From the NCBI RefSeq assembly GCF_900114975.1, contig NZ_FOUU01000003.1, forward strand, positions 28,267 to 92,266: a DNA stretch of 64,000 nucleotides, written 5' to 3'. The notes under the pieces are model-generated. The model saw nothing but the letters and a program-made list of their open reading frames with translations, searched no databases and was not told the DNA's origin. How positions within the stretch are numbered: position 1 is the stretch's first letter; each line of letters opens with the position of its first letter. The position numbers were made by a program, and so were the translations under genes. This DNA is from Thermodesulforhabdus norvegica. GTDB taxonomy: Bacteria; Desulfobacterota; Syntrophobacteria; Syntrophobacterales; Thermodesulforhabdaceae. Below are positions 25,280 to 35,700 of the stretch, piece by piece.

Positions 25280-26512
25280 TTGACACTGTCACTACCTCTA
25301 AAAATTTTGATGTATTCCCATGATACCTATGGGCTCGGGCACATCAGGAGAACCCTGGCCATAGCAAAAAACATACGAAGCCTTCCGGCCAATATTTTGA
25401 TACTTACGGGTTCTCCCCTTGTCGGAAGGTTTACCATCCCGAGAAATGTCGATTTTGTAAGAATTCCCGGCATGATCAAGGTAACCAACGAGGAGTATTT
25501 GCCTCTATCAATGAAGCTGGAGGCCACTCAGGTTCTTTCGATACGGGAATCAATAATTCTTGCAACGGTAAAGTCCTTTCGTCCCGATGTGCTCGTCGTG
25601 GATAAGGCTCCTCTGGGCCTGAAAAAAGAAGTCGTACCTGCCCTGGAGTGGATAAGAGAGGAACTCCCTTCCTGCCGAACCGTTCTGGGGCTCCGGGATG
25701 TCATGGACAGTGCAGAGGAGACGCGGCGGGATTGGGAAGAGAAAAACGTTTACGTGGTGATGGACTCGCTTTACGACGAAATCTGGGTCTATGGGGTCCA
25801 GGGGTTTTACGACCCCGTAAAAGAGTATCTAATCCCGGAGTCCGTCTCCCGTAAAGTTTACTTTACCGGTTACATTCCCAGGTACGTTCCTACAAGGCAG
25901 GAGCTGGAAAAGGTCCGTAGAGACATCGGACTGCCTCAGGATAGACCCACGGTTCTCGTTACCGTCGGGGGTGGGGGCGATGGCTACCCAATCCTTGATA
26001 CCTTCCTGAGAGCTTTTGAAACGGAGTCTTCCGAGTTGTCCTTTTACGGACTGCTGGTGACCGGGCCTTTTTTGAGTTCCTCCAGATTTCAGGAGGTCAG
26101 AAGCCGGGCGGCCAGCCTGGGCTGGCGCGCCATCAGATTTCACAAGTTTATGGAGGCCGTTATAGGCAACTCCGATGTGGTGGTGAGTATGGGGGGGTAT
26201 AACACGATCTGTGAGATTTTTTCCCAGTGCAAGCCCTGCCTCGTCGTTCCCCGAACGGTGCCCAGAGAAGAGCAACTCATAAGGGCAGAGATACTGCATC
26301 GCCACGGATTTTGTGATTACATTAAGCCAGGTTTTCTTACCCCTGAAATTTTAAGAGAAAAGATTTTAAAATTGCTTTCGGATCGATCAAGTCTTTCCGA
26401 GAGGATGAAGGGATTTCCTTTCACGGCTTTTGATGTAATACGGCAAAGGCTGATTGTACTGAAGGAGAAAGGCGGTGAGCAGATCTCGGGGCCTTCTCGG
26501 AATGGTCCTTAA
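25280..26512 (+). CDS. MurG/GT28-like glycosyltransferase, first gene of the envelope cluster
   Basis: 410 residues, GT-B fold. A glycine-rich acceptor loop, YGLGHIRRTLAIAKN (about 17-31), and the C-terminal donor-binding part VTVGGGGDGYPI and VVVSMGGYNTICEIFS resemble MurG and the predicted glycosyltransferase group COG4671. The start is TTG at 25280 by frame; an internal ATG at 25310 would remove part of the first strand. Close paralogue in layout of the enzyme at 29969. It opens a run of 12 same-strand genes and overlaps the next by 38 bp. Donor and acceptor unknown. Confidence 0.8.
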   Translation: MTLSLPLKILMYSHDTYGLGHIRRTLAIAKNIRSLPANILILTGSPLVGRFTIPRNVDFVRIPGMIKVTNEEYLPLSMKLEATQVLSIRESIILATVKSFRPDVLVVDKAPLGLKKEVVPALEWIREELPSCRTVLGLRDVMDSAEETRRDWEEKNVYVVMDSLYDEIWVYGVQGFYDPVKEYLIPESVSRKVYFTGYIPRYVPTRQELEKVRRDIGLPQDRPTVLVTVGGGGDGYPILDTFLRAFETESSELSFYGLLVTGPFLSSSRFQEVRSRAASLGWRAIRFHKFMEAVIGNSDVVVSMGGYNTICEIFSQCKPCLVVPRTVPREEQLIRAEILHRHGFCDYIKPGFLTPEILREKILKLLSDRSSLSERMKGFPFTAFDVIRQRLIVLKEKGGEQISGPSRNGP

Positions 26513-27752
26513 GGGATATCCCAGGATTTCGGAAACCTTCATAAGCAACGAGATATATCTGCTCGAGAGGCTGGGAATTCCTCTGGAGATATATTCTCTT
26601 AGAAGGCCCAGGGAGAATTTCACCCATGGTCTGGTAACTGAAATCCTGGCTCCCGTTACATACGTTCCGGAATACGTGAAACTCTGGTGGCGGACGCTTT
26701 TTAGAACAAACGGAAGATTTTTTTTGAAACATCCCGTACGCTATTCGGCAATATGTCTTCAGGCTGTTATAAGAGCCATGGAAAGAGGAACGACGGCGAC
26801 CCTGAGGCATTTTCTTCAGGCCGGACATCTTGCGTCCTTAAAGGTTTCGGACAGGCCGGTGGTACATCTCCATGCTCACTTTTGCCACACCCCGACTTCG
26901 GTAACGCTCTTTCTTTCTCAACTCACGGGAGTGCCCTTCAGCTTTACCGCTCACGCAAAAGATATCTATACCTCCGAGCCTTCACAGCTAAGGCGCAAAA
27001 TCAGGAAGGCTCGCTTTGTGGTTACCTGCACAGAGTATAACGCAAGGTATCTCAAAAGTGTTGCGGGAAACATCAATACCCCCATTTACACAATCTATCA
27101 CGGTATAAACCTATCCTATTTTGCCTATGGTCACAATCCTCCTGAAGGTGAGCCCTACAGGATTCTGTCGGTGGGAAGGCTCGTGGAGAAAAAAGGCTAT
27201 GACGATGTGTTAAAGGCTTTGGCAATGCTTAGGAGAAGCCCTTCGAGGGGTAAGCCTTTCAATTTTGAATTCATTCACATAGGGGATGGTGATGACGGCG
27301 AAAAAATCAAAAAAATGGCGGCCGAGCTCGATCTGAAGGATGTCGTAAAGTTTTTGGGCACGCTGCCTCACGAGAAGGTAATCCCCTTTTACAGAACTTC
27401 CCACGTTTTCGTCCTGGGGTGCAAAAGGGCTCTAAACGGTGATCAGGACGGCCTGCCCAATGTTATTCTTGAAGCCATGGCCGTCGGGATACCCGTTGTA
27501 GCGACGAATTTTTCGGCCATTCCCGAAGCGGTTATACACGGGGAAACAGGGATTCTGGTTGAACCGGGACGTCCCGAAGCTATTGCCAGGGCTATTGAGG
27601 AAGTATTTGAACGCTATGACTCAAGCCGTAAGCGAGCGGAAAAAGCCCGCAGGATCGTGGAAGAAAAGTTCGACCAGCGGATCTGGATTGAAAAACTCCA
27701 CGCACTGTTAAGGCAGGCTGTTAATGAAGGTATGCTGTTACTTTCCAAATAA
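26475..27752 (+). CDS. Glycosyltransferase family 4 protein
   Basis: 425 residues from GTG 26475, preceded by GGAGAAAGGCG. N-terminal domain GMVLKGYPRISETFISNEI, typical of GT4 enzymes from exopolysaccharide clusters; SFTAHAKDIY and CTEYNARYLK in the middle; C-terminal donor site ILSVGRLVEKKGYDDVLKA, GDGDDGEKIKKMA and the EX7E region LPNVILEAMAVGIPVVATN. A cytoplasmic or membrane-associated enzyme that uses a nucleotide sugar with retention of configuration (family knowledge). Overlaps both neighbours, so it is coupled in translation. Confidence 0.9.
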   Translation: MSRSRGLLGMVLKGYPRISETFISNEIYLLERLGIPLEIYSLRRPRENFTHGLVTEILAPVTYVPEYVKLWWRTLFRTNGRFFLKHPVRYSAICLQAVIRAMERGTTATLRHFLQAGHLASLKVSDRPVVHLHAHFCHTPTSVTLFLSQLTGVPFSFTAHAKDIYTSEPSQLRRKIRKARFVVTCTEYNARYLKSVAGNINTPIYTIYHGINLSYFAYGHNPPEGEPYRILSVGRLVEKKGYDDVLKALAMLRRSPSRGKPFNFEFIHIGDGDDGEKIKKMAAELDLKDVVKFLGTLPHEKVIPFYRTSHVFVLGCKRALNGDQDGLPNVILEAMAVGIPVVATNFSAIPEAVIHGETGILVEPGRPEAIARAIEEVFERYDSSRKRAEKARRIVEEKFDQRIWIEKLHALLRQAVNEGMLLLSK

Positions 27753-28857
27753 GCCCTTTCGTTACGGATCTCCTTCGGGTGACCGTACGATCTCAGAGCA
27801 TCTCGTAGATGCACTGGTAAAAAAAGGGCATTCCTGGGTGGAAGCATCGTCTTTCCGCTCCAGACTTTTTTGGCTCTATCCCGACAGGATTTTGACTTTA
27901 CCCCTTGAGACGGTGGCGGCAATACGCAGATTCCTGGAACTCAGGCCCGATGTATGGCTGACTTATCATTCCTACTACAAGTCGCCCGATCTTTTCGGAT
28001 GGTGGATCGGGAAGCTTAAGAAGCCGGATCCGGCGAAATATGTCATATTTCAGGGTATGTACAGTACGGGCCCGAAGAAAAAAGCCAGATTCAAGGCAGG
28101 CTACCTCATCAACTCTCTGGCTTTGATGTGCGCCGATCTCGTCTTTTCAAATAACCTTATGGACTTGCCGGGACTGAAAAGAATCGTTCCCGGGAGTAAA
28201 CTTATTTATCTGCCTCCCGGAATTTTCCCCGAGGAATTTGCCTTTAGTGAACAGGCAAGATCGGAAGTCAGATTGCGGTACGGCATAAAGGACGGAGATA
28301 GGGTTGTCCTCAGCGTTTGCAGGTTCCGTCCGGGAGTCAAATACGAAAGCATGAAGTTCCTTTTCGCTTCTCTCAGGTTTGTCAGGACCCCCTTTAAGCT
28401 ACTTCTGATCGGGACAGGTCCGATGTACGGGCACGTAGAAAGACTTGCCGGGAACCTTGAAAAGGTCAACGAGAAGTCCTATGTGATCTTGCTCGGTCAA
28501 ATTGCCCGGAGTGAACTCTGGAGGTATTATTCTGCTGCGGACCTCTTTGCCTTTCCCGGGATAGGCGAGTCTCTCGGCATGGTTTACCTGGAAGCACAGG
28601 CCTGTGGGTTGCCCGTTATAGCCCTTAAGGGGCCCGGAGTGGCACAGGTGATCAGAGACGGGGAGACCGGATTCCTTGTGAACGGACGGGATCCGGAAAA
28701 GTACGCAAGGGTTATTGAAAGCCTGCTGGAGGACGAAAATCTGAGAAAACTCATGGGAGAGAGTGCAAGAGAATTCGTGGCACGGGAACGAAACGCGCAT
28801 AAGCATTACGCCAGATTTGTTGATATTCTGGAAGGACTGGTGGAAAATGACTCATGA
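27724..28857 (+). CDS. Glycosyltransferase family 4-like protein
   Basis: 377 residues. The N-terminal domain is less canonical (KVCCYFPNKPFRYGSPSGDR, WLTYHSYYKSPDLFGWW); the C-terminal domain has VLSVCRFRPGVKYESMKF, LLIGTGPMYGHVERLAG and the donor-binding FAFPGIGESLGMVYLEAQAC. Glu residues of the EX7E motif (GESLGMVYLE) are present, so it is probably active. It starts inside the last codons of the previous gene (29-bp overlap). Confidence 0.85.
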   Translation: MKVCCYFPNKPFRYGSPSGDRTISEHLVDALVKKGHSWVEASSFRSRLFWLYPDRILTLPLETVAAIRRFLELRPDVWLTYHSYYKSPDLFGWWIGKLKKPDPAKYVIFQGMYSTGPKKKARFKAGYLINSLALMCADLVFSNNLMDLPGLKRIVPGSKLIYLPPGIFPEEFAFSEQARSEVRLRYGIKDGDRVVLSVCRFRPGVKYESMKFLFASLRFVRTPFKLLLIGTGPMYGHVERLAGNLEKVNEKSYVILLGQIARSELWRYYSAADLFAFPGIGESLGMVYLEAQACGLPVIALKGPGVAQVIRDGETGFLVNGRDPEKYARVIESLLEDENLRKLMGESAREFVARERNAHKHYARFVDILEGLVENDS

Positions 28858-29374
28858 GGTGAACACTTCTGAAAGCTATATATTAAGGGAAATAAGCAGG
28901 GCAGGAGGATTTTACGGTATCTTTGGAAAGGAACTCATAAAAGCCGTTCAGCCCTGCATGGATAGAGCCCTCAGGTGTGTTGAACGGAGTCGCAGGATAA
29001 TGCAGGAACTCGGGCTTGATGAGATATGTCGCAAGTGTGACGAAGAGGAAGGAGGCAGTTGTTGCGGTAAAGGGATAGAAAATTACTACGGTATGTCACT
29101 TTTGCTGGCAAACCTTATGGCCGCCGTGGAACTGCCGAAAAAGAGATATGATCCCGGAGGATGCTTCTTCCTCGTACCCGGTGGATGCAGCCTGGTCTTT
29201 AGACATACCATCTGTGTAAACTATCTATGCAGAAAGATTTACGATGAACTTGGTAGCGATTCTATCGTTAAACTCCAGGAAATTTCCGGACACGAGATAA
29301 ATGCGGTCTTTGAGCTGAACGAGCGTATTCTGGCCTTTTTGAGATTTCGTAACCATGGATCGGCTGACCTGTAA
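28847..29374 (+). CDS. YkgJ-like cysteine-cluster protein
   Basis: 175 residues from ATG 28847, overlapping the upstream glycosyltransferase by 11 bp. Eight cysteines in a fixed pattern: C61-x2-C64, C72-C73, C106, C114, C123 and C128. This resembles YkgJ/UPF0153 proteins, thought to bind zinc or an Fe-S cluster. Between them is a helical stretch (YYGMSLLLANLMAAVELPKK). The biochemical role of the family is not established. Its place between glycosyltransferase and methyltransferase genes suggests a part in building the same product. Confidence 0.65.
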   Translation: MTHEVNTSESYILREISRAGGFYGIFGKELIKAVQPCMDRALRCVERSRRIMQELGLDEICRKCDEEEGGSCCGKGIENYYGMSLLLANLMAAVELPKKRYDPGGCFFLVPGGCSLVFRHTICVNYLCRKIYDELGSDSIVKLQEISGHEINAVFELNERILAFLRFRNHGSADL

Positions 29375-29966
29375 AACCCTTCAGAGGCTGGCGGAGTTTC
29401 TCGATGCCAGAAAGGTAGGCCATGTCGGCAATTCAGGATATCGCAAGACCAGCGACATGGCCGTACTTCTGAAGATCCTGGAGCGGCTTATTGATAAGGG
29501 CATAGTGGTTCCGAAAAAAACCGTTTTTCTGGATATGGGTAGTGGGGACGGAAGGGTAAATATCTTCATGGCTTACGTTTGCAGATGGTCTCTGGGATTT
29601 GAAATAGAAGATTTCATATACGATGAATATCTTGACTTAAAAGGTGAAATTGCGTCGTTTTTAAAAATGAAAGGCCTGAAACCTCTTCCCGACACTCTGA
29701 AGGTGTGGTGTGGGGACTCTCTGGATGAAAGGTCTCATAGAAAGATGTCAGAAGAAACCGGAGTTACTCTGGCGGATGTGGACATCTTTTATACCTACAT
29801 AACCATGCACGACCTTTTCGCAGATTTCCTTCGTGAAAAGGCGAGAAGTGGAGCCTACTATATGGTTTACGGTTTCAACGGTATTTTGCCCCGATACAGG
29901 GGGTTTGAACTGGTGGATCCCGACGTGGCCGGCCAGAAGATCGTGACCCTTTACAGGAAACTCTGA
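29355..29966 (+). CDS. Class I SAM-dependent methyltransferase-like protein
   Basis: 203 residues. The SAM-binding motif I is clear, TVFLDMGSGDGRVNIFMAY (about 56-74), with a second-strand acidic residue in SLGFEIEDFIYDEYLDL and the motif DVDIFYTYITMHDL. The N-terminal helices and DMGSGDGR motif recall predicted methyltransferases that act on membrane or sugar substrates, but the target is unknown. It overlaps the cysteine-cluster gene by 20 bp and the next gene starts two bases after its stop. Confidence 0.75.
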   Translation: MDRLTCKTLQRLAEFLDARKVGHVGNSGYRKTSDMAVLLKILERLIDKGIVVPKKTVFLDMGSGDGRVNIFMAYVCRWSLGFEIEDFIYDEYLDLKGEIASFLKMKGLKPLPDTLKVWCGDSLDERSHRKMSEETGVTLADVDIFYTYITMHDLFADFLREKARSGAYYMVYGFNGILPRYRGFELVDPDVAGQKIVTLYRKL

Positions 29967-29968
29967 AA

Positions 29969-31132
29969 ATGAAGGTTCTGCTTTATTGTCAGCACGTTTT
30001 GGGGGTCGGGCATCTTTACCGTAGCCTTGAAATTGCCAGGGCATTGCAGCCCCATGAGGTCATATTCATCGAGGGCGGCCGGCCGATAGATGAAGTTGAC
30101 TACCCTGGAAATGTTCGAATTCTTAGATTACCGGCTCTGATGATGGACGAAAATTTTGAGAGGCTTTTTTCTCCCGACGGCGAGGATCTCGAGGCAGTAA
30201 AAAATCGTAGAAAGGAGGTTTTGCTGGAGACCTGCCGGCATGAGCGGCCGGATGTCTGCGTTATAGAATTGTTTCCTTTTGGTAGAAAGAAGTTTCGTTT
30301 CGAACTGGTTCCGCTTCTCGAGATGCTGAGGCGTGATTTTCCCGACACGCTTGTCGTTTCAAGCATAAGAGACATTCTGGTCGAAAAGAAAAAGAGAGAT
30401 GAATTTGAAAAAAAAGCCCTTAAATATCTGAAGAGCTTTTTCGATCTCGTTCTGGTGCACTCCGATCCCAGGGTGATTACACTTCAGGAAAGTTTTGCGC
30501 GCTTTGACGAAATCCCCGTACCCGTGGAATACACGGGATACGTGGTCAGGAAGCCCGGAAGATGCGGGATTCGTGCTCCCTCAGAACGGTCCGGAAAGCG
30601 AATAGTCGTAAGTAACGGTGGAGGAAGTGTGGGGCATGAGTTAATCGAGACGGCTATTGATGCCTTCGGGCTGTTGCCCCTGAATGATGTCGAACTGGAT
30701 GTATTCCCCGGTCCCTTTATGCCCGAGGAGGTCAAAAAACCTATTGAAAGCAGGGCGGCAAGGTATCGTGGAATCAGGGTAAATACTTTTTCCCGGGATT
30801 TTGTTTCCGAGCTTCTGGCAAGTGACCTTTCCATAAGTATGGCCGGATACAATACTATGATGGACCTTCTGAGCGCCGGAGTATTCGGGCTTGTGTATCC
30901 TTTTAAGCAGAACCGGGAACAAGCACTGAGGGCCAGAAGATTTGAGAAGTTTGGGGTCGTCAGGTGTATTGAAAAGCTCGATGCCGAATATCTGGCCGGA
31001 GAAATACTTCGTTGTCTTGATCGGGAGCCTCATACCGGAAGAGAGTATCCCATAGATACCGACGGGGCATTGAGTACTAAAAGGATTCTGGAAAGATACA
31101 GCAGACAGAAAAAGGGTTTGTACAGGAAATGA
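29969..31132 (+). CDS. MurG/GT28-like glycosyltransferase, paralogue of the first
   Basis: 387 residues. Acceptor loop CQHVLGVGHLYRSLEIARAL at residues 7-26 and donor-side motifs VSNGGGSVGHELIE and DLSISMAGYNTMMDLLSAGV match those of the 25280 gene (SMGGYNT against SMAGYNT), so both come from one ancestral gene. Between them lies the conserved VIELFPFGRKKFRFELVPLL. The start has a two-base gap to the upstream gene; its stop overlaps the FtsX gene by four bases. Confidence 0.82.
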   Translation: MKVLLYCQHVLGVGHLYRSLEIARALQPHEVIFIEGGRPIDEVDYPGNVRILRLPALMMDENFERLFSPDGEDLEAVKNRRKEVLLETCRHERPDVCVIELFPFGRKKFRFELVPLLEMLRRDFPDTLVVSSIRDILVEKKKRDEFEKKALKYLKSFFDLVLVHSDPRVITLQESFARFDEIPVPVEYTGYVVRKPGRCGIRAPSERSGKRIVVSNGGGSVGHELIETAIDAFGLLPLNDVELDVFPGPFMPEEVKKPIESRAARYRGIRVNTFSRDFVSELLASDLSISMAGYNTMMDLLSAGVFGLVYPFKQNREQALRARRFEKFGVVRCIEKLDAEYLAGEILRCLDREPHTGREYPIDTDGALSTKRILERYSRQKKGLYRK

Positions 31133-31797
31133 AGGAGATCGATAAAGGAACGGTAAAAAAACAGATTGTGCTACCCTGGAAGCACGTTATGAGGATAGCC
31201 TGGACCTTTATGATTGAACGGTGGTCCAGGTCCGTTATTACCGTTGCTTCCTTAATGCTTGCGGTCTCCTTTTTGGCCTACACTTTTTTTACCTTCGAGA
31301 TACTTAACAGCCTGTGGCCTTTCGCCGATCCCGCAACTCAACAGAAGATAATCAGGGCCGGATACCTTATGGAGAACGGCAGGTTTGGTGCCCATCCTCG
31401 AGACATATGGCTTGCAATTCTTGCCATGCTGATAAGCCTTGTTGGTATAACCAATACTCAATTGATGGCCGTTACCGAGAGGTTTCGAGAGATAGGAACT
31501 ATGAAGTGTCTGGGGGCTCTTGATTCCTTTGTGGTGAAGATATTTATGCTTGAGGCGATCTATCAGGGGTTAATGGGAAGCCTGGCCGGATGGCTCCTGG
31601 GCACGATCCTGGCGACGCTTACGGCGCTGGCAAAGATCGGGTTGATATGTCTTCTGTATTTTCCCGCCGGAGGACTGGGGAAGATTTTAATACTTACGGT
31701 TACTCTGACTGTATTTCTTTCTATACTGGGTGTCTCATATCCCTGCATTGTAGCTGCCCGGATGCAGCCCGCCGTGGCCTTAAGACAGGAAGAATGA
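31129..31797 (+). CDS. Compact FtsX-like ABC permease subunit
   Basis: 222 residues. A cytoplasmic N-terminus, one helix (VITVASLMLAVSFLAYTFFTF), a short external stretch, then three helices typical of the FtsX permease core: IWLAILAMLISLVGITNTQL, the coupling region VTERFREIGTMKCLGALDSF, LEAIYQGLMGSLAGWLLGTI and ILILTVTLTVFLSILGVSYP, ending AARMQPAVALRQ. Unlike MacB or LolC it has almost no periplasmic domain. It probably pairs with the giant permease at 32768 and the LolD-like ATPase at 32007 as an asymmetric ABC complex. Confidence 0.82.
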   Translation: MKEIDKGTVKKQIVLPWKHVMRIAWTFMIERWSRSVITVASLMLAVSFLAYTFFTFEILNSLWPFADPATQQKIIRAGYLMENGRFGAHPRDIWLAILAMLISLVGITNTQLMAVTERFREIGTMKCLGALDSFVVKIFMLEAIYQGLMGSLAGWLLGTILATLTALAKIGLICLLYFPAGGLGKILILTVTLTVFLSILGVSYPCIVAARMQPAVALRQEE

Positions 31798-31840
31798 TTT
31801 AACATTTGCAATAACAATTATTATAATCAGGACGAAAAGT

Positions 31841-31990
31841 ATGGAACGGGGCGGTCGGGTTGACGAAAAAGACAAAAAATGTAGCTGTTGCGGAAAAAAG
31901 CTTGGAGAAGATGAAGGCATTCCCTTTGAGCGTACCCTGCTCTGTCAGGAGTGCTTTCCAATTGTGGAAGCATCAAGGGACACGCATTAG
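31841..31990 (+). CDS. Small zinc-ribbon protein, 49 aa
   Basis: ATG 31841 to TAG 31990, in the gap between the FtsX and LolD genes. The product has C14-S-C16-C17 and, after FERTLLCQECF, C35-x2-C38: two knuckles that would hold one zinc. It has no signal or membrane segment. The upstream GGACGA is a weak ribosome site. Similar tiny ribbons are often overlooked; its position inside a tight operon makes it likely real. Function unknown. Confidence 0.6.
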   Translation: MERGGRVDEKDKKCSCCGKKLGEDEGIPFERTLLCQECFPIVEASRDTH

Positions 31991-32006
31991 CTCGGGATAA
32001 AGTCTC

Positions 32007-32735
32007 ATGGCAGATGTCCACTACGTCGTCAGGGTAAAGGACGTTAAAAAGGTCTTTGAAATGGGTAACAATCGCGTTGAAGCCCTTAAAGGGGTTTCTC
32101 TGTCGGTTGCCCGTGGCGAGTACATATCCATCATGGGACCATCGGGATCAGGTAAAACGACTCTTTTCAACATGATAGGAGCCCTTGACAAACCGACGGA
32201 AGGGAAGGTTTTTATTGATGAAGTCGATGTTTCCCAGCTCGATGCCTATGAACTGGCCTGGTTAAGATGCCATAAGATAGGTTACATATTCCAGACCTTC
32301 AACCTGATACAGGTGATGACTGCTATTGAAAACGTAACTCTGCCCATGATTTTTGCAGGTCTGCATCGCGATGAATACATGGAAAAAGGCATGCAGTTAC
32401 TGGATCTGGTTGGCCTCAAAGACAGAGCATGGCACAGGCCCTCGGAGCTCTCCGGAGGACAGCAACAGCGGGTTGCCATTGCCCGGGCACTGGCAAACGA
32501 TCCTTCCATTATTCTTGCCGACGAACCAACGGGTAATCTGGACCTGAAAACGGGTGAAGAAATTATTTCACTTCTTAAAAGGCTTTCCATAGAAAAGGGC
32601 GTTACGGTCATTTCGGCAACCCACGATATCAAAATGATAGACGTTTCGGACAGAGTCGTTTGGATAAGGGACGGATATATAGAACGTGTAGAGACCCGTG
32701 AGAAACTAAAGGTTTCCGTCGGTGGAGTTTCTTAG
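32007..32735 (+). CDS. LolD/MacB-type ABC transporter ATPase
   Basis: 242 residues with every ABC motif: Walker A GPSGSGKTT, Q-loop FQTFNLI, signature LSGGQQQRVAIARAL, Walker B IILADEPTGNLD and H-loop SATHDIKM. The NRVEALKGVSLSVARGEYIS start and EPTGNLD place it in the LolD/MacB/FtsE group, which drives mechanotransmission complexes and not ordinary import. Partners are the compact FtsX subunit upstream and the giant permease 32 bp downstream. Confidence 0.93.
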   Translation: MADVHYVVRVKDVKKVFEMGNNRVEALKGVSLSVARGEYISIMGPSGSGKTTLFNMIGALDKPTEGKVFIDEVDVSQLDAYELAWLRCHKIGYIFQTFNLIQVMTAIENVTLPMIFAGLHRDEYMEKGMQLLDLVGLKDRAWHRPSELSGGQQQRVAIARALANDPSIILADEPTGNLDLKTGEEIISLLKRLSIEKGVTVISATHDIKMIDVSDRVVWIRDGYIERVETREKLKVSVGGVS

Positions 32736-32767
32736 ATGTACGAATTCGGAAAATTATTACCGGCCAG

Positions 32768-35700
32768 GTGAAGTTTCCTGATATGCGCCTCTTCGCCTTT
32801 CTTTTCTGTCTCTTTTTTATTCTGTGCGTGCCCTGTGATGCGGCAAAGACCCGGCCCGAAGGGAGTGCGCACACGGAAGTAGCGCTTCAGCCCGCCGATC
32901 TGTGGCAGGATATCGCCCGGGTCATAAGGCACTCCGACAGATCTGCGGGATCGGCCGGTGCAGAAAACGTTATAGGTTACGTCGAAAGTGTTTTCCGTGA
33001 GCTGGACTATCCCGTTATGGGGCATCAATATTTTTTTCTGCCGGTACCCGACTCGAGCTACGCTTTTCTGGAGGTTGAAGGAGTCCGTTATCCGATACGC
33101 CCGTGGATGCCGAATCTTTCGTATCTCAGCACTGCGGGTAAAAATGGCATCAGAGGACCCTGTGTGTACGCCGGTAGAGGAGAATGGGAGGATCTTAAGG
33201 GGTTGAAACTTGAAGGCGCAATTGTTTTTCTGGAGCTGGAGGTTCCCGATGCCTGGATTTACGCTGCAATGTTTGGAGCAAAGGCCGTCGTTTATCTGGG
33301 GCGCGAAGGCTATCCTTCAGGTACATACAGGGCTACTTACTCGTCGGCTCCGGTGGCCTTCCCGCGTTTCTGGCTTGCCCCCGAAGATGCTCAAGTTGTG
33401 AGAAACCTCCTTTCGTCAGAAAAGGCCCTTCATGGGCATATTGTTGCTCGCACGGCCTGGCAGAATACCGTCCTCAGGAACTTTTACGCAATTATTCCCG
33501 GCAGGAATCCCGAACTCAAAGAAGAACTCGTGATACTCGAAGCCCGATATGATAGTACCGCTTACATACCGGGAGTATCTCCGGGGGTTGACGAGGCCAC
33601 CTCCATGTTGCTTCTTCTGCAGCTTGCCCGGGAATTTGCGCGTAATCCGCCAGAGCGGTCGGTCATGTTTCTTTTTACTTCCAGAGGCAACAGAGAACTG
33701 GCGGGGATGAGGGAATTTGTATGGGCAATTACGACTTCTTCAAAAAACCTGCGTAGAGAGCGACGTTATCTCCGGGACGAGATAAAACTCACGAAAAAGC
33801 GCATAGAGGCCCTTGAAGCAGTCGTTTCAGCTATCGAAAAGCTGGATTTTAAGGAGCTGGCAAAGGATATAAATCTGGACAGCCTTATCTGGCCTCTTGT
33901 TGTCGATAAAGCCAAAGACAGAGCCGATGATTTAATAAGAGAACTTTCACATTCGGAGAAGAAAAGAGAGGACCTCTCAGGGCTTCAGAGCTTCTATCGC
34001 AGGCTATCCTGGAAGGGCTCCTTTCAGGAGATTGTTGATTTATCAGATGAAGAGAAAAAGCTGGTTGCTTCTATTCTTCTTTCCATAGCCCATCAGCTTC
34101 CGGAGTATTTACAGGAGCTGAAAAAGCGGGAGCTGGTAATAAAATCCGCCATTTCGGTTCGGGGAGAGGTCAAGAGCTATGAGCCCGTTCTTCTCGTCAG
34201 TCTGGATCTTTCTACGGCGTCTCCCTATGTGCAGTTACAGGAACGGGGCAGTTCTTATCCCTTCAGGAGTGACATTACAAAGCTTTCCAGATCAGGCCAT
34301 CTGGTAAAGCTACTTACCGCTCTGTCCAGAACCGTCTCGGAAACTTACGGTATTGAGAACCTCTTTCTTTCCCCCTATTGGGCGGAAGATACTGCAGAAG
34401 GAGCGCCTTTTACCTGCCTTTGTTGTGATGTGGCTACCCTTGGCGGGCTTCCCGCCTACGGTTTGACCTCCGACTTAGGAGAACCGCCTTTATGGGGAAC
34501 GCCCGATGACACCTGGGAAAACTGGCATGTCGTTAACTTCGTGAGGTTGAAGGCCTTTATGCTACCCTTTTTTCGCAAGCTTACCGATATGCCCGGCCTG
34601 AGCAGCGCATGTAAGACGGGACTGGAAGCCATAGCCAGCCTTGAGGGCACGGCCCGCTTCATCCGCTATGGCGAACTCTTTCCCGACAGACCTGCTCCCG
34701 CCGTCGTCGTTACCGCCATGCAAGGTGCAAACCTTTTCAGATCTATGGTTTTTATGGACGGAACCTTTTCACTGCACGGTGTCGCAAATAAAAAAGCGGC
34801 TTACCAGAAGCTCATCCTGGAGCCTTACGGCTTCGATCCGGAAACCGGCAGAATTCGATGGGCCGCTGATAAGAGGGAGACGGGCAAATCCCAGTATCGT
34901 GTTAAAATTAAAGGAAGCACGGCTTATACTTCCCTCGTCATGTTTCCCTGCGAACAGACGGATATATTCGGTCTGTTTCATCCCAGGAAGCTGGCTTATG
35001 TGACCAAGGTCAGGCTTCTGGATGTGAAAACCGATGCCACTCCCATGAAGTACTGGTACAGCAGGATAGACGGCAGGGACACAATTCTTATGACGGTTTT
35101 GCTGGAACCCGGAACGAGGTTCAAGCTGGTACTTTCCGATTCCTTGACCACAAGGGATGTTCTTTTTCTAAACGCAGACGAGAAACATCCAATGGGACGG
35201 GGCTTTCTGATCGGTGATCCCGGCAGGATTATTTTCGGGCCTCTTGTGTCGGTACGGGATATGGCTGCACTGGTGGGACATCGTCTGAAAAACCTTCGTG
35301 ACACGGGAATAAGAAATGCATTTCTCGAAAGGAGTTACGAAGAGGGTCTGAAGTATCTAAATGGTGCCGAGAAGGGTCTGCTTTCCGGAGACTACGGCAT
35401 TGCCTGGGAAAAAACCGTTCGTGCCTGGGGTTATTTCAATAAAATCTACGGTGACATAGATTCAACTCAGAGAGATGTGCTATTCGGCGTAATCTTCTTC
35501 ATAATTCTGTTTGTGCCTTTTGCTTACTGTATGGAGCGGTACCTTTTTTGTCACACGGGAATATACCGGCAGATCTTTACCTTTTCGATTATTCTACTGC
35601 TGACCATCTGGATTATAAAAAGCGTCCACCCGGCCTTCCGGATCACTTATAGTCCTACCATGGTGATCGTGGCTTTCTTTATCGTCGGGCTTTCTTTACT

